Part shown: piece by piece, positions 7,601-16,232 of the stretch
Position numbering within the stretch: position 1 is the stretch's first letter
How the letters are laid out: every line of letters begins with the position of its first letter
Notes under the pieces: model-generated
The model's input: the letters and a program-made list of their open reading frames with translations, nothing else
Told to the model about the DNA's origin: nothing
The model's database searches: none
Source of the DNA: UBA1672 sp964351365
GTDB taxonomy: Bacteria > Pseudomonadota > Alphaproteobacteria > Micavibrionales > Micavibrionaceae
Assembly: GCA_964351365.1 (NCBI GenBank)
Contig: CAYGNP010000009.1
Coordinates: forward strand, 1 to 64,000
Length of the DNA: 64,000 nt
Direction of reading: 5' to 3'
Program-made: the position numbers and the translations under genes

Positions 7601-9433
7601 GTGAGTGTACCGAACATCGAAAAAGGTGTGAAGACCATCAAGGATTATGTCAGGTTATTGCCTTTGGCACCTGGTGTTTACCGCATGATTTCCGATAAGG
7701 ATGAGGTTTTGTATGTCGGTAAGGCAAAAGCGCTGAAGAAGCGCGTGGTCTCGTATACACATTTTGATCGCTTGCCGCACCGATTGCAAACTATGGTGGC
7801 GCTTACGGCGCGGATGGAGTTTATTACGACGCACACGGAAGCCGAGGCGTTGCTGCTGGAGGCTGATTTAATCAAGAAGCTCAAGCCGCGGTTTAATATA
7901 TTGCTGCGGGATGACAAGTCCTTTCCTTATATTGTGCTGCGTGAGGATCATAGTTTTCCGCAACTTGTGAAACATAGGGGATCGAAAAGCATAAAGGGCC
8001 GTTATTTCGGGCCATTCCCCAGTGCTGGGGATGTGAACAGAACTTTGGCGGTGTTGCAGCGGGTGTTTTTGCTGCGCAATTGTTCGGATAATGTTTTTAA
8101 CGCCCGCAGCAGGCCTTGCCTGCAATATCACATTAAGCGCTGTACTGCGCCGTGTGTCGGGCTGGTGAGTGAGGCAGACTATGCGGAGCAGGTGGCAGGG
8201 GCGCAGGATTTTATGGAGGGGAAAAGCCGTGCGGTGCAGGAGCAACTAAGCCATGCGATGCATAAAGCCAGTGAGGCGCAGCATTACGAGGAGGCGGCGC
8301 AATTTCGCAACCGCATCCGTGCGCTGACCTCTATTCAGACAAAACATGATATTAATCTTGATTTGGGGGAGGCCGATATTATTGGCGTGGTTCAAGAAAA
8401 GGGTGTGACCTGTGTTCAGGTGTTTTTTTACCGGGGGGGGCGAAATTTGGGGAACAGGTCTTATTTTCCCCGTCATAGTAAAGAAGATGATCTGTCCGAT
8501 ATTCTGGCGGCGTTTATGGCGCAGTTTTATCAGAGTAAATCCATTCCCAAACAGATTATATTAAGTGATCCGGTGCCTGATCCCGGCTTGTTTGAAGAGG
8601 CGCTGGGGGGTAAGGCGTCTCACAGGGTTCATCTTAGTGTGCCCAAGCGAGGGAAATACCGGCGGGCCGTTGATTTTGTGCGGCAAAATGCGCAGCAGGC
8701 GCTTAGCCGACACCTTGCCCTATCGGCAAGCCGGCAGGCCCTTCGCCGTGGCGTGGCGGAGTTGTTCGGGCTCGATGATGTGCCGCAGCGTATTGAGGTT
8801 TATGACAACAGTCATATATCGGGCACAGATATGGTGGGCGCGATGATTGTTGAGGGGGAAGAGGGGTTTGTTAAAAATGCGTACCGTAAGTTTAATATTA
8901 AAACGGCACGCATGGGCGATGATTACGGGATGATGCGCGAGGTATTTTCGCGGCGATTTAAAAAGGGGCTGGAGAGTGAGAACTGGCCGGATTTGGTTCT
9001 GGTTGATGGCGGTTTGGGACAACTTAGTGCTTGCCGGGAGGTGCTGGCGGAGCTTGGGATATTGGATGATGTCACTCTTGTTGCCATTGCCAAGGGGGAA
9101 GACCGAAATGCAGGAAGGGAGAAATTTTTTATGCATGGACGCCCAGCGTTTCAGCTTCCTGTTAATGATCCGGTTTTGCATTACTTACAGCGATTGCGCG
9201 ATGAAGTTCACCGTTTTGCGATTGGTGCGCATCGCACGCGCAGGGCACAGAAAATTACGTCTTCACCGCTGGATGGGGTACCGGGAATTGGAGCGAAGCG
9301 CAAGAAGGCGCTGTTGCTGCATTTTGGTTCGGCCAAAGCCGTTGCGCAAGCAGGTGTGGATGAGCTTTCACGGGTGGAGGGTGTCTCCTCTGCGCTGGCG
9401 CAAACTATTTATGATTATTTTCAGAGAGCGTAA
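7601..9433 (+). CDS. uvrC: Excinuclease ABC subunit C
   Basis: At 610 aa the protein is full length for UvrC. Domains in order: a GIY-YIG nuclease domain (about 15-100; 'APGVYRM' and 'VLYVGKAKALKKRV'), a Cys-containing central region ('RPCLQYHIKRCTAPCVG', about residues 167-183), a UVR UvrB-binding segment (about 208-243), the RNase H-like endonuclease half ('IEVYDNSHISGTDMVGAMI', 'DLVLVDGGLGQL'), and C-terminal helix-hairpin-helix motifs ('LDGVPGIGAKRKKALLLHFG'). With UvrAB it cuts on both sides of bulky DNA lesions. The start is GTG, with AAAGG about 8 bases upstream. A parS site lies 16 bp after the stop. No anomaly was seen. Confidence 0.97.
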   Translation: MSVPNIEKGVKTIKDYVRLLPLAPGVYRMISDKDEVLYVGKAKALKKRVVSYTHFDRLPHRLQTMVALTARMEFITTHTEAEALLLEADLIKKLKPRFNILLRDDKSFPYIVLREDHSFPQLVKHRGSKSIKGRYFGPFPSAGDVNRTLAVLQRVFLLRNCSDNVFNARSRPCLQYHIKRCTAPCVGLVSEADYAEQVAGAQDFMEGKSRAVQEQLSHAMHKASEAQHYEEAAQFRNRIRALTSIQTKHDINLDLGEADIIGVVQEKGVTCVQVFFYRGGRNLGNRSYFPRHSKEDDLSDILAAFMAQFYQSKSIPKQIILSDPVPDPGLFEEALGGKASHRVHLSVPKRGKYRRAVDFVRQNAQQALSRHLALSASRQALRRGVAELFGLDDVPQRIEVYDNSHISGTDMVGAMIVEGEEGFVKNAYRKFNIKTARMGDDYGMMREVFSRRFKKGLESENWPDLVLVDGGLGQLSACREVLAELGILDDVTLVAIAKGEDRNAGREKFFMHGRPAFQLPVNDPVLHYLQRLRDEVHRFAIGAHRTRRAQKITSSPLDGVPGIGAKRKKALLLHFGSAKAVAQAGVDELSRVEGVSSALAQTIYDYFQRA

Positions 9434-9448
9434 ATTATGTTCTTGTTA

Positions 9449-9464
9449 TGTTTCACGTGAAACA
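9449..9464. other. parS: parS centromere-like site (ParB binding)
   Basis: The 16-mer TGTTTCACGTGAAACA is a perfect palindrome and matches the widely conserved bacterial chromosomal parS consensus TGTTNCACGTGAAACA at every position. It is intergenic, just after uvrC. In studied bacteria such sites bind ParB and cluster near the replication origin. No second copy was noticed in the window, and parA/parB are not present here. Confidence 0.88.
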
Positions 9465-9626
9465 TTTTGGCGAAATTTTATTATTTTCACATAATCTGCG
9501 AACAAAAAATTAAATTTGTGCAGAATCAAGAGCCTATATTTTTGGCTGGGGAAAACTCCGAATCATATATTGCGGTTGGTAATTGGTGGTGTTATCGTCA
9601 TCTTATTCAAGTCAAATTAAGTCATA

Positions 9627-9660
9627 AAAAGCATGTGCGCGGCAGTTGTTGCATGCTTTT
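9627..9660. other. Inverted repeat upstream of bactofilin gene
   Basis: Nine-base arms, AAAAGCATG (9627-9635) and CATGCTTTT (9652-9660), around a 16-base loop. It could form a hairpin in the leader of the bactofilin transcript or act as a weak terminator for transcription coming from uvrC. There is no long T-run beyond the arm. The rest of 9434-9694 holds only parS and AT-rich sequence. Confidence 0.35.
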
Positions 9661-9694
9661 AAGGTTAAACTAGTAAGGGAAAGGTGCGTGCACA

Positions 9695-10552
9695 ATGTTT
9701 CATCGCGTTAAGTCAGAAGTTTCAGAAAATGAGCAGACAAGCCAGTCTGAAGAAAAGAGATATGTTAAGGATAATGAGCGCACAATTCCGGGCCGGGTGG
9801 AGCGTTCGCAGATTCGTGATGAGGACAGACCGCAACGCGTATATGGCCGCACACCAATAACAACTCCAACATCAACACAGGAAGAAGACAGAGTAATGAG
9901 ACCTAAAGAGAGTTCGCCCGTTCAAGGAAAATATGCGAGAGAGACGGAAAGCGAGCAGGAAACTGTTGCAACGGCGCCTCGTGCTGAGAGCTATAAATCT
10001 GCTGTTACGCGTGGCGGATACGGTGGTTCATCTTATGCTCCTTCTAGCTTTACGCCGCCTGAAGCACCTGTTTATGCCGGTAACGACCGCACACTTACGA
10101 TTGGCCGCGGCATTAACATGTCTGGTGAGATTGAGGCTTGTGACCACTTGATGGTTGAGGGAACTGTTGAGGCCGCCTTGAAGGGAGCGAAGCTGCTTGA
10201 GATTGCTGAGAGCGGTACGTTCTACGGTACGGTTGAAATTGAAGAGGCAACAATCGCTGGGCGGTTTGAGGGCGATATTACGGTTAATGGCCGTTTGATC
10301 CTGAAAGCAACAGGTGTGATTACGGGCTCTATTGCCTATCGCGCGCTGGAAGTTGAAACGGGCGCCGTTATTGATGGTCGTATGACACCTCTTAAGGGGA
10401 CTGTTGATCCTAAAGCATTGGATAAATACCGCGCGGGATCAGAGGCTTCTGCTATGGCAAAGGCGAAAGAAGCGGATGCGAAAAAAGGCGTTAGCAGAGA
10501 GCCAGCGAATACGGAAACAGGATTGTTTTCCAAGGCGCATGCTTCTTACTAA
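9695..10552 (+). CDS. Bactofilin-family cytoskeletal protein
   Basis: A protein of 285 aa. Residues 1-125 are charged and low-complexity, with no membrane segment. The bactofilin domain (DUF583) spans about 127-230, starting 'RTLTIGRGINMSGEIEACDHLMVEG' (key features: TIG, G-I, CDxLxVEGxVEA). Its regular turns ('SGTFYGTVEIEEATIAGRFEG') fold into a right-handed beta-helix. A basic/acidic tail follows. Bactofilins polymerise without nucleotide and position cell-wall or polarity proteins at the membrane; some alphaproteobacterial forms also link to ParABS. The start is ATG with AAGG about 11 bases upstream. It ends at a clear terminator. The long disordered N-terminus is more extended than in classical BacA. 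Confidence 0.9.
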   Translation: MFHRVKSEVSENEQTSQSEEKRYVKDNERTIPGRVERSQIRDEDRPQRVYGRTPITTPTSTQEEDRVMRPKESSPVQGKYARETESEQETVATAPRAESYKSAVTRGGYGGSSYAPSSFTPPEAPVYAGNDRTLTIGRGINMSGEIEACDHLMVEGTVEAALKGAKLLEIAESGTFYGTVEIEEATIAGRFEGDITVNGRLILKATGVITGSIAYRALEVETGAVIDGRMTPLKGTVDPKALDKYRAGSEASAMAKAKEADAKKGVSREPANTETGLFSKAHASY

Positions 10553-10578
10553 TTAATTTTTGAGATCTATATTCTTTT

Positions 10579-10607
10579 AAAAAGCCGGGTTTTAACCTGG
10601 CTTTTTT
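10579..10607. terminator. Intrinsic terminator after bactofilin gene
   Basis: A stem of about 10 bp, AAGCCGGGTT / AACCTGGCTT with one G-T wobble and a very short loop, flanked by an A-run on the left and a T-run on the right. It lies between the converging bactofilin and nth genes and can serve both. Confidence 0.88.
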
Positions 10608-11244
10608 ATATGGTTTTATCTTTGAATTGGCAGATATTTGATACCGGGCAAGCGGTGCATTCAGGTTTTCGTGCCTTGCATGTATAACGTCCGAGAAGAA
10701 TCAGCCAATGGTGGGCATGCAGCATAAATTCATCCGGAACACGTTTTAGGAGGTGCTGTTCAACTGCATCGGGCGTTTTGCCACTTGCCAAGCCTGTCCG
10801 ATTCGAAACACGGAAAATATGGGTATCAACGGCCATTGTTTTTTGTCCAAAGGCAACGTTGAGCACAACATTTGCCGTTTTGCGACCCACGCCGGGCAGG
10901 GCGGTGAGGGCGTCGCGCGAATCAGGGATCTTGCCGTTATAATCACGTACTAAAATTTCGGCCATGGCGATGATGTTTTTGGCTTTGTTGTTATAAAGGC
11001 CAATGGTTTTTATATGTTGTTTGAGAGTATCGAGCCCTAAATCCAGCATTTTTTGCGGGGTATCAGCAATTTGGAATAGCGACTTTGTCGCTTTGTTGAC
11101 GCCGATATCTGTGGCCTGTGCGGAGAGGGTGACGGCGACCAGCAAGGTGTACGCGTTTGTGTATTCCAGATCACTTTTTGGTTCAGGGTTTGCAGCCTGC
11201 AGGATTTCAAAAAACTCGTAGATTTGGGATTTGTTCATGGGCAT
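10606..11244 (-). CDS. nth: Endonuclease III (DNA glycosylase/AP lyase)
   Basis: The frame is open to 11415, but the ATG at 11244 gives 212 aa, the normal length for Nth, and avoids covering the start of the next gene. The helix-hairpin-helix 'LPGVGRKTANVVL' carries the catalytic Lys, and 'VDTHIFRV' carries the catalytic Asp. The C-terminus has the [4Fe-4S] ligands C-x6-C-x2-C-x5-C ('CKARKPECTACPVSNIC'). The enzyme removes oxidised pyrimidines and cleaves the abasic site in base excision repair. It is divergent from the O6-alkylguanine repair gene at 11278, with about 33 bp between the starts, so the two repair genes may share a promoter region. Confidence 0.96.
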   Translation of the reverse strand: MPMNKSQIYEFFEILQAANPEPKSDLEYTNAYTLLVAVTLSAQATDIGVNKATKSLFQIADTPQKMLDLGLDTLKQHIKTIGLYNNKAKNIIAMAEILVRDYNGKIPDSRDALTALPGVGRKTANVVLNVAFGQKTMAVDTHIFRVSNRTGLASGKTPDAVEQHLLKRVPDEFMLHAHHWLILLGRYTCKARKPECTACPVSNICQFKDKTI

Positions 11245-11277
11245 AATGGCGGTATCATAACAGATTGGAGCGTTGCC

Positions 11278-11802
11278 ATGGAACAGATTGTTTATGGTTT
11301 TTTTAAATCGCCTTTGGGTGAGATTATTTTGGCTAAAACCGATCAAGGGCTTTGCTGGCTTGGCTTTATGGTTGAGGGATACAAGGGAGATGGGCTGGAG
11401 CGGATGCGGCGGCATTTTTCTGATTCTGAACTGATTTTAGATGATTCGGCTCTGCGGGTTTTGGGAGAGGATATTCTTCAGGCGTGGCGCGCAGGCCGTG
11501 AGGAAGATATCGTTCTGGATTTAAGGGGTACGGATTTCCAAAAACAGGTTTGGCGCAGGCTTTTGAGTATTAAACGCGGGTCTGTGCGGTCCTATGGGGA
11601 TGTGGCGAATGACATTGGGCGACCTAAGGCTGCGCGCGCGGTGGGCAGTGCGGTTGGAAACAATCCGGTCTCTTTGATCGTGCCGTGTCACCGCGTGGTG
11701 CAGCAATCGGGCGCGCTCGGGAATTATGGCTGGGGGATTGAGCTTAAGCGCCGGATTTTGGCAGATGAGGGCTACAGGTCCAAAACATCGCGCATGGTGT
11801 AA
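11278..11802 (+). CDS. ogt: Methylated-DNA--cysteine S-methyltransferase
   Basis: A 174-aa protein if it starts at the ATG at 11278, which has GGAG 7 bases upstream; an ATG at 11224 would overlap nth. Residues about 1-90 form the Ada/Ogt N-terminal domain. The C-terminal domain includes 'KQVWRRLLSIKRGSVRSYGDVA' (read as the helix-turn-helix region) and the active-site motif 'IVPCHRVV', in which Cys accepts the alkyl group from O6-methylguanine in a suicide reaction. 'GNYGWGIELKRRIL' closes the domain. Ogt and Ada C-terminal domains are hard to separate, so the symbol is a best guess. It overlaps the 3' end of dapB by 31 bp tail to tail. Confidence 0.9.
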   Translation: MEQIVYGFFKSPLGEIILAKTDQGLCWLGFMVEGYKGDGLERMRRHFSDSELILDDSALRVLGEDILQAWRAGREEDIVLDLRGTDFQKQVWRRLLSIKRGSVRSYGDVANDIGRPKAARAVGSAVGNNPVSLIVPCHRVVQQSGALGNYGWGIELKRRILADEGYRSKTSRMV

Positions 11803-12545
11803 AGGCCTGGTTCCTTGCCTTTGCTCCAGAGGGCGGCGTGAAGGGCACCCTTGGCGAACAGGCTGCGGTCCGAGGCGCGGTGAGTGAGCTCCAGGCGTTC
11901 GCCTTCTCCAAAGAAAAAGACTGAATGTTCGCCGACAACATCGCCGCCGCGGGCAACGGAAAAGCCGATTTTGCCGTTTTCACGCGCCCCGATTTGGCCG
12001 TGACGTTCATATTGCGCAAGTTTGTCAAGGCTGTATCCGCGTCCGGTGGCGGCGGCTCGGCCCAGTGCCAGTGCAGTACCAGAGGGGGCGTCGACTTTGT
12101 ATTTATGATGGCTTTCAAAGATTTCGATATCCCAGCCATCTTTTAACCGTGAAGCCGCTTGCTCTATGAGGGCGAGGAGCAGGTTTACGCCGATGCTCAT
12201 GTTTGCCGCATAAATGATGGTTGTTTCTTTTGCCGCGTCTTTGAGCGCTTTTTCCTGAGTTTCGTTCAAGCCGGTTGTACCGACAATCAATGTCTTTTTA
12301 TATTTTGTCGCGAGCTTTGCGTGCGTAAGTGTCCCTTCGGGGAGTGTGAAGTCAATGATACAATCTGTCCGCTCAAAGAGTTCCTCTTCGTCTTCGGTCA
12401 CGAAAAAATCGCCTTTCACATCGGATCTATCGCGCGCAGAACCGCCAGCGAGTTCGAGCCCTTTCTTTGCCCAATCGCCTTCGAGCATTTCTTCTATGAG
12501 CAGTTTTCCAACTCGTCCGTTGCAGCCAACTATGCCAATTTTCAT
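11772..12545 (-). CDS. dapB: 4-hydroxy-tetrahydrodipicolinate reductase
   Basis: A protein of 257 aa. The N-terminal Rossmann fold begins 'KIGIVGCNGRVGKLLIEEM' (NAD(P)H-binding GxxGxxG). The mid-region has 'IDFTLPEGT' and 'VGTTGL'. The catalytic and substrate signature 'ESHHKYKVDAPSGTAL' carries His-His, Lys and the DAPSGTA loop. It reduces HTPA in the lysine and meso-diaminopimelate pathway, supplying peptidoglycan. The start has CAGGAG about 10 bases upstream. It lies downstream of dnaJ on the same strand, separated by 52 bp, a neighbourhood known in alphaproteobacteria. Nothing unusual apart from the 3' overlap with the converging repair gene. Confidence 0.97.
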   Translation of the reverse strand: MKIGIVGCNGRVGKLLIEEMLEGDWAKKGLELAGGSARDRSDVKGDFFVTEDEEELFERTDCIIDFTLPEGTLTHAKLATKYKKTLIVGTTGLNETQEKALKDAAKETTIIYAANMSIGVNLLLALIEQAASRLKDGWDIEIFESHHKYKVDAPSGTALALGRAAATGRGYSLDKLAQYERHGQIGARENGKIGFSVARGGDVVGEHSVFFFGEGERLELTHRASDRSLFAKGALHAALWSKGKEPGLYTMRDVLDL

Positions 12546-12597
12546 GATGAGTTACTCCTGTTTTTAGTGTTTGGGCAAAGCTGGATTTTATCAGCGT

Positions 12598-13749
12598 TTA
12601 CTCGCTGAGGTCATCCCAAAACTCACGAATTTTTTTAAAAAATCCGCTTGATTCAGGTGAGTTTTTACTTGCTGTTTTTCCGTCGCCCATGGATTTATCG
12701 AGGTCGCGAAGCAAATCTTGCTGTTTTTTGTTCAGGTTTACGGGCGTTTCCACGAAGATTTCGATGAACATGTCACCGCGCTGTTCTGTGCGGATCATAC
12801 TCATACCTTTTCCTTTTAGCCGGAATTGTTGGCCTGTTTGTGTACCGGCAGGCACTTTAACGCTTGCGCGGGTGCCTTCGATGGTGGGCACTTCGATGTC
12901 TCCGCCCAAAGCTGCGCGCGTTACGGTGATGGGCACGCGGCAATAGAGATTCGCGCCGTCGCGCTGGAATAATCTGTGTGGTTTGACGTTGATCATGACA
13001 TAAAGATCGCCGCGCGGACCGCCGCGAACGCCTGCCTCGCCTTCACCGGTTAATCTAATGCGCCGGCCGGTTTCAACGCCGGCGGGGATGTTGACTTTCA
13101 GGGTCTTGCTTTTTCTAATCCGTCCAGCGCCGCTGCAAGTTTTACAAGGGTTTTTAATTGTTCTGCCTTCGCCGTGGCAGCTGGGGCAGGTGCGCTCGAT
13201 GGTGAAGAAGCCTTGTTGCTGGCGGACGCGGCCTGCGCCTGCGCACGTGCTACAATTTTGTGATGAGGAGCCATCTTCGGCGCCAGATCCCTTGCAGTTG
13301 TCGCAGGTGTCGTTCACGGGGATTTTGATTTTTGCTTCCTTGCCTTTGTAGGCGTCTTCGAGGCTCATTTCCATGGTGTATTGGAGGTCAGAGCCTCGCG
13401 CGGGGCCGCCAGAGCTTGCGCGGCGTCCACCCATGAAATCGCCGAACATATCCTCAAATATATCGGAGAAAGCACCGCCGCCAGCACTAAAGCCTCCGCC
13501 TGGCCCGCCGGTGCCCATCGAGCCGTCAAAAGCCGCGCTGCCGAAGCGGTCGAAGGCCGCGCGTTTTTGGGGGTCTTTCAGAATATCGTAGGCCTGATTG
13601 AGTTCCTTGAATTTTTCCTCGGCCTGGGGGTTATCCTTGTTTTGGTCGGGGTGATATTTCATCGCCAGCTTGCGGTATGCTTTTTTGATTTCATCATCGC
13701 TGGCGTTGTTGGAGACACCGAGTATCTTGTAGGGATCTTTTTCTGCCAT
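12598..13749 (-). CDS. dnaJ: Chaperone protein DnaJ (Hsp40)
   Basis: A class A J-protein of 383 aa. The J domain covers residues 1-70 with the HPD motif ('YHPDQNKDNPQAEEKF'). A Gly/Phe-rich linker spans about 72-125. Then come four CxxCxGxG zinc repeats (CDNCKGSG, CSTCAGAG, CPSCHGEG, CKTCSGAG) at about 145-215, followed by the C-terminal substrate-binding domains. It delivers clients to DnaK and stimulates its ATPase. In this window a second short J-domain gene separates it from dnaK, with 5 bp between that gene and dnaJ. That is close enough for translation coupling within a dnaK-J-dnaJ transcript. Confidence 0.98.
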   Translation of the reverse strand: MAEKDPYKILGVSNNASDDEIKKAYRKLAMKYHPDQNKDNPQAEEKFKELNQAYDILKDPQKRAAFDRFGSAAFDGSMGTGGPGGGFSAGGGAFSDIFEDMFGDFMGGRRASSGGPARGSDLQYTMEMSLEDAYKGKEAKIKIPVNDTCDNCKGSGAEDGSSSQNCSTCAGAGRVRQQQGFFTIERTCPSCHGEGRTIKNPCKTCSGAGRIRKSKTLKVNIPAGVETGRRIRLTGEGEAGVRGGPRGDLYVMINVKPHRLFQRDGANLYCRVPITVTRAALGGDIEVPTIEGTRASVKVPAGTQTGQQFRLKGKGMSMIRTEQRGDMFIEIFVETPVNLNKKQQDLLRDLDKSMGDGKTASKNSPESSGFFKKIREFWDDLSE

Positions 13750-13754
13750 CTCTT

Positions 13755-14102
13755 TTATCTTTCTGAAATTTTATGCTGTGATGGCCTTGCGGGTGCAAGA
13801 AGATTTATGATTTTATGCCACATGGTTGCATGAGGTGGCGCTGCGTTATCATTATGCGCTTTTAGCTTAGTCATGTTTTCATTCAGCAAAATGTTTGAAT
13901 AGCGCTCGCGTGCACCTTGGGTTTTAAGTGCTGTGTATGCTTCGTTAATCATTTTGAATTTGAGTGCAGCCATGTGCTTTTTGCCAGGATTTTTGTCGGG
14001 GTGGTAGATGTGCGCCAGTTGCATGTAGGCCTTTCGCACGTCTTCATCGTTTGAGCCCGGCTGGATTTTCAAAATATCGTAATAAGTTTTTTTATTTTGC
14101 AT
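13755..14102 (-). CDS. Small J-domain protein between dnaK and dnaJ
   Basis: The likely start is the ATG at 14102 (115 aa, beginning MQNKKTYYDIL). Earlier in-frame starts at 14126 and 14162 exist, and none has a strong ribosome site. Residues about 5-70 form a J domain: 'YYDILKIQPGSNDEDVRKAY' then HPD in 'IYHPDKNPGKK', and 'FKMINEAYTAL'. The C-terminal 45 residues have no Gly/Phe linker, zinc repeats or client-binding domain. It is thus a class C type J-protein able in principle to stimulate DnaK but with its own targeting. It lies 5 bp upstream of dnaJ and about 85 bp after dnaK, so it sits inside the chaperone operon. The target is unknown. Confidence 0.85.
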   Translation of the reverse strand: MQNKKTYYDILKIQPGSNDEDVRKAYMQLAHIYHPDKNPGKKHMAALKFKMINEAYTALKTQGARERYSNILLNENMTKLKAHNDNAAPPHATMWHKIINLLAPARPSQHKISER

Positions 14103-14170
14103 TTTGCAATTATGCCATTTGTGCATTGTTAAAAGATACCGGCCAAAATATGCCGGTATCACTGTTTTTT

Positions 14171-14193
14171 AAATAAGCATAATGTGCTTATTT
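14171..14193. other. Hairpin at the dnaK stop codon
   Basis: Arms AAATAAGCA (14171-14179) and TGCTTATTT (14185-14193) form a 9-bp stem with a 5-base loop. The right arm covers the dnaK stop codon. The minus strand has no T-run after it, so it is not a textbook terminator for dnaK. It may pause transcription or protect the dnaK message and reduce readthrough into the small J-domain gene. Confidence 0.4.
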
Positions 14194-16101
14194 TTTATCA
14201 TTATCTGAGTCTTCTTCAACTTCAAGGTCAGTGAAGTCAGCGTCTATCGTTTCTCCGTCATCGGGGGAAGATGTATTATGGTCTGCGCCTTCTTCCTGTG
14301 CTTTACGGTAAGCGATTTCACCGATTTTCATACTGGCTTGTGTCAAAGCATCTGTTTTTGCCTTGATGTCGGCATGATCATCACCTTCCAGTGCTGTTTT
14401 CAAATCGTTGATAGCGTCTTCTACCTTCGATTTTTCATCTGCAGGAATTTGATCGTCCAGGTCTTTCATGGATGATTCAACCGAATGGATCATCGCCTCG
14501 GCGTGGTTGCGTGCCTCGACGAGGGCGCGTTTTTCCTTATCGGTTTCGGCGTTTGATTCTGCGTCTTTCACCATTTTTTCGATGTCCGCATCAGATAATC
14601 CGCCGGAAGCCTGAATACGGATTTGCTGTTCCTTATTCGTCGCTTTGTCCTTGGCGGAGACATTCACAATGCCGTTGGCATCGATGTCAAATGTGACCTC
14701 GATTTGCGGCATGCCACGCTGCGCGGGAGGGATCCCGACAAGGTCAAATTGGCCAAGCATTTTATTATCTGCTGCCATTTCACGTTCGCCCTGGAAAACA
14801 CGGATAGTCACGGCATTCTGATTATCCTCAGCGGTTGAGAAGACCTGTGATTTCTTCGTCGGAATTGTGGTGTTGCGTTCAATCAAGCGAGTGAAAACGC
14901 CGCCCAGTGTTTCGATACCAAGTGAAAGCGGGGTAACATCGAGGAGAAGAACATCCTTAACATCGCCCTGAAGAACGCCGCCCTGAATGGCTGCGCCATT
15001 TGCGACAACCTCGTCAGGGTTTACGCCCTTATGGGGTTCCTTGCCAAAGAAGTCCTTCACGGTCTCAATGATTTTGGGCATGCGTGTCATACCACCAACC
15101 ATAACGATGTCGTCAATTTCGGAGGCTTTCAGGCCTGCGTCTTTAAGCGCAGCTTTTAGTGGCGCGGTGGTGCGTTTAACCAGATCATCGACGATGCTTT
15201 CGAGTTTTGCACGGCTGAGGCTGATTTGCAGGTGTTTTGGACCTGAAGCATCAGCGGTGATGAAGGGTAGGTTCACCTCAGTTTTTGTCGTGCTGGAGAG
15301 CTCGATTTTTGCTTTTTCTGCGGCTTCTTTCAGGCGTTGCAGGGCAACGGTGTCTTTGCGCAGGTCAATGCCTTGCTCTTTTTTAAACTCGTCGGCCAGG
15401 TAGTCGATAATGCGTGTGTCGAAGTCTTCACCGCCAAGGAATGTATCGCCGTTGGTTGATTTGACTTCGAATACGCCATCGCCAACCTCCAGGATGGAGA
15501 CGTCAAAAGTTCCGCCCCCGAGGTCGTATACTACAATTGTGCCAGCGGTTTTTTTGTCCAAGCCGTAGGCAAGGGCCGCAGCGGTTGGCTCGTTTATGAT
15601 ACGTTCAACCTCGAGGCCAGCAATTTTCCCGGCGTCTTTTGTAGCCTGGCGCTGTGAGTCGTTGAAATACGCTGGAACAGTGATAACGGCCTTGGTGATT
15701 TTTTCACCGAGGTAGCTTTCGGCTGTTTCCTTCATTTTTTGCAAGACCATAGCCGAAATTTGTGAGGGCGCATATTTTTCACCGTCAATTTCAACCCATG
15801 CATCGCCATTATCGCCTTTTATGATTTTAAAGGGCGCTGATTTTGCCATTTCCTGAACTTGCTTGTCGTCAAAAGGGCGGCCAATCAAGCGTTTAATGGC
15901 ATATAATGTATTTGCCGGGTTTGTAACAGCCTGACGTTTTGCGGGTTGGCCTACAAGGCGCTCTCCGTCTTTTGTAAAGGCAATCATGGAAGGGGTTGTT
16001 CTTGCGCCTTCTGTATTTTCTATGACGCGGGGTTCTTTTCCGTCCATTATGGCGACACACGAATTTGTTGTCCCAAGGTCGATACCGATAATTTTGCTCA
16101 T
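14188..16101 (-). CDS. dnaK: Chaperone protein DnaK (Hsp70)
   Basis: At 637 aa this is full length. The ATPase domain begins 'KIIGIDLGTTNSCVAIMDG', with 'VYDLGGGTFDVSILEVGDG' (phosphate loop 2) and 'VGGMTRMPKI'. The linker 'DVLLLDVTPLSLGIETLGG' leads to the substrate-binding domain and helical lid, ending in an acidic tail. It is an ATP-driven chaperone working with DnaJ and GrpE. The start has AGAGGA about 6 bases upstream. It lies 131 bp downstream of grpE on the same strand. No CIRCE element (TTAGCACTC-N9-GAGTGCTAA) was seen upstream, and no heat-shock sigma-32 promoter could be called with confidence. Confidence 0.99.
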   Translation of the reverse strand: MSKIIGIDLGTTNSCVAIMDGKEPRVIENTEGARTTPSMIAFTKDGERLVGQPAKRQAVTNPANTLYAIKRLIGRPFDDKQVQEMAKSAPFKIIKGDNGDAWVEIDGEKYAPSQISAMVLQKMKETAESYLGEKITKAVITVPAYFNDSQRQATKDAGKIAGLEVERIINEPTAAALAYGLDKKTAGTIVVYDLGGGTFDVSILEVGDGVFEVKSTNGDTFLGGEDFDTRIIDYLADEFKKEQGIDLRKDTVALQRLKEAAEKAKIELSSTTKTEVNLPFITADASGPKHLQISLSRAKLESIVDDLVKRTTAPLKAALKDAGLKASEIDDIVMVGGMTRMPKIIETVKDFFGKEPHKGVNPDEVVANGAAIQGGVLQGDVKDVLLLDVTPLSLGIETLGGVFTRLIERNTTIPTKKSQVFSTAEDNQNAVTIRVFQGEREMAADNKMLGQFDLVGIPPAQRGMPQIEVTFDIDANGIVNVSAKDKATNKEQQIRIQASGGLSDADIEKMVKDAESNAETDKEKRALVEARNHAEAMIHSVESSMKDLDDQIPADEKSKVEDAINDLKTALEGDDHADIKAKTDALTQASMKIGEIAYRKAQEEGADHNTSSPDDGETIDADFTDLEVEEDSDNDKK

Positions 16102-16232
16102 TTTAATCCTCTTTTGTTGTGGCGAATCTGTCTATAGCCCACTATTGCAGCACTATTTTGATCCCCAAGGTTTCAAATTAGTTCGTATTATAACAAGGCT
16201 TAGTTTCAAAATCCAGTGTTGTGTGTCAAAAT

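Noticed and set aside
9467..9673. 68-aa frame after uvrC starting with TTG
   Set aside because: It runs through the parS gap, has no ribosome site or protein-like composition, and ends in the inverted repeat.
16102..16232. Possible heat-shock (sigma-32) promoter upstream of dnaK (CTTG groups)
   Set aside because: Spacing to any -10-like element does not fit the alphaproteobacterial consensus.
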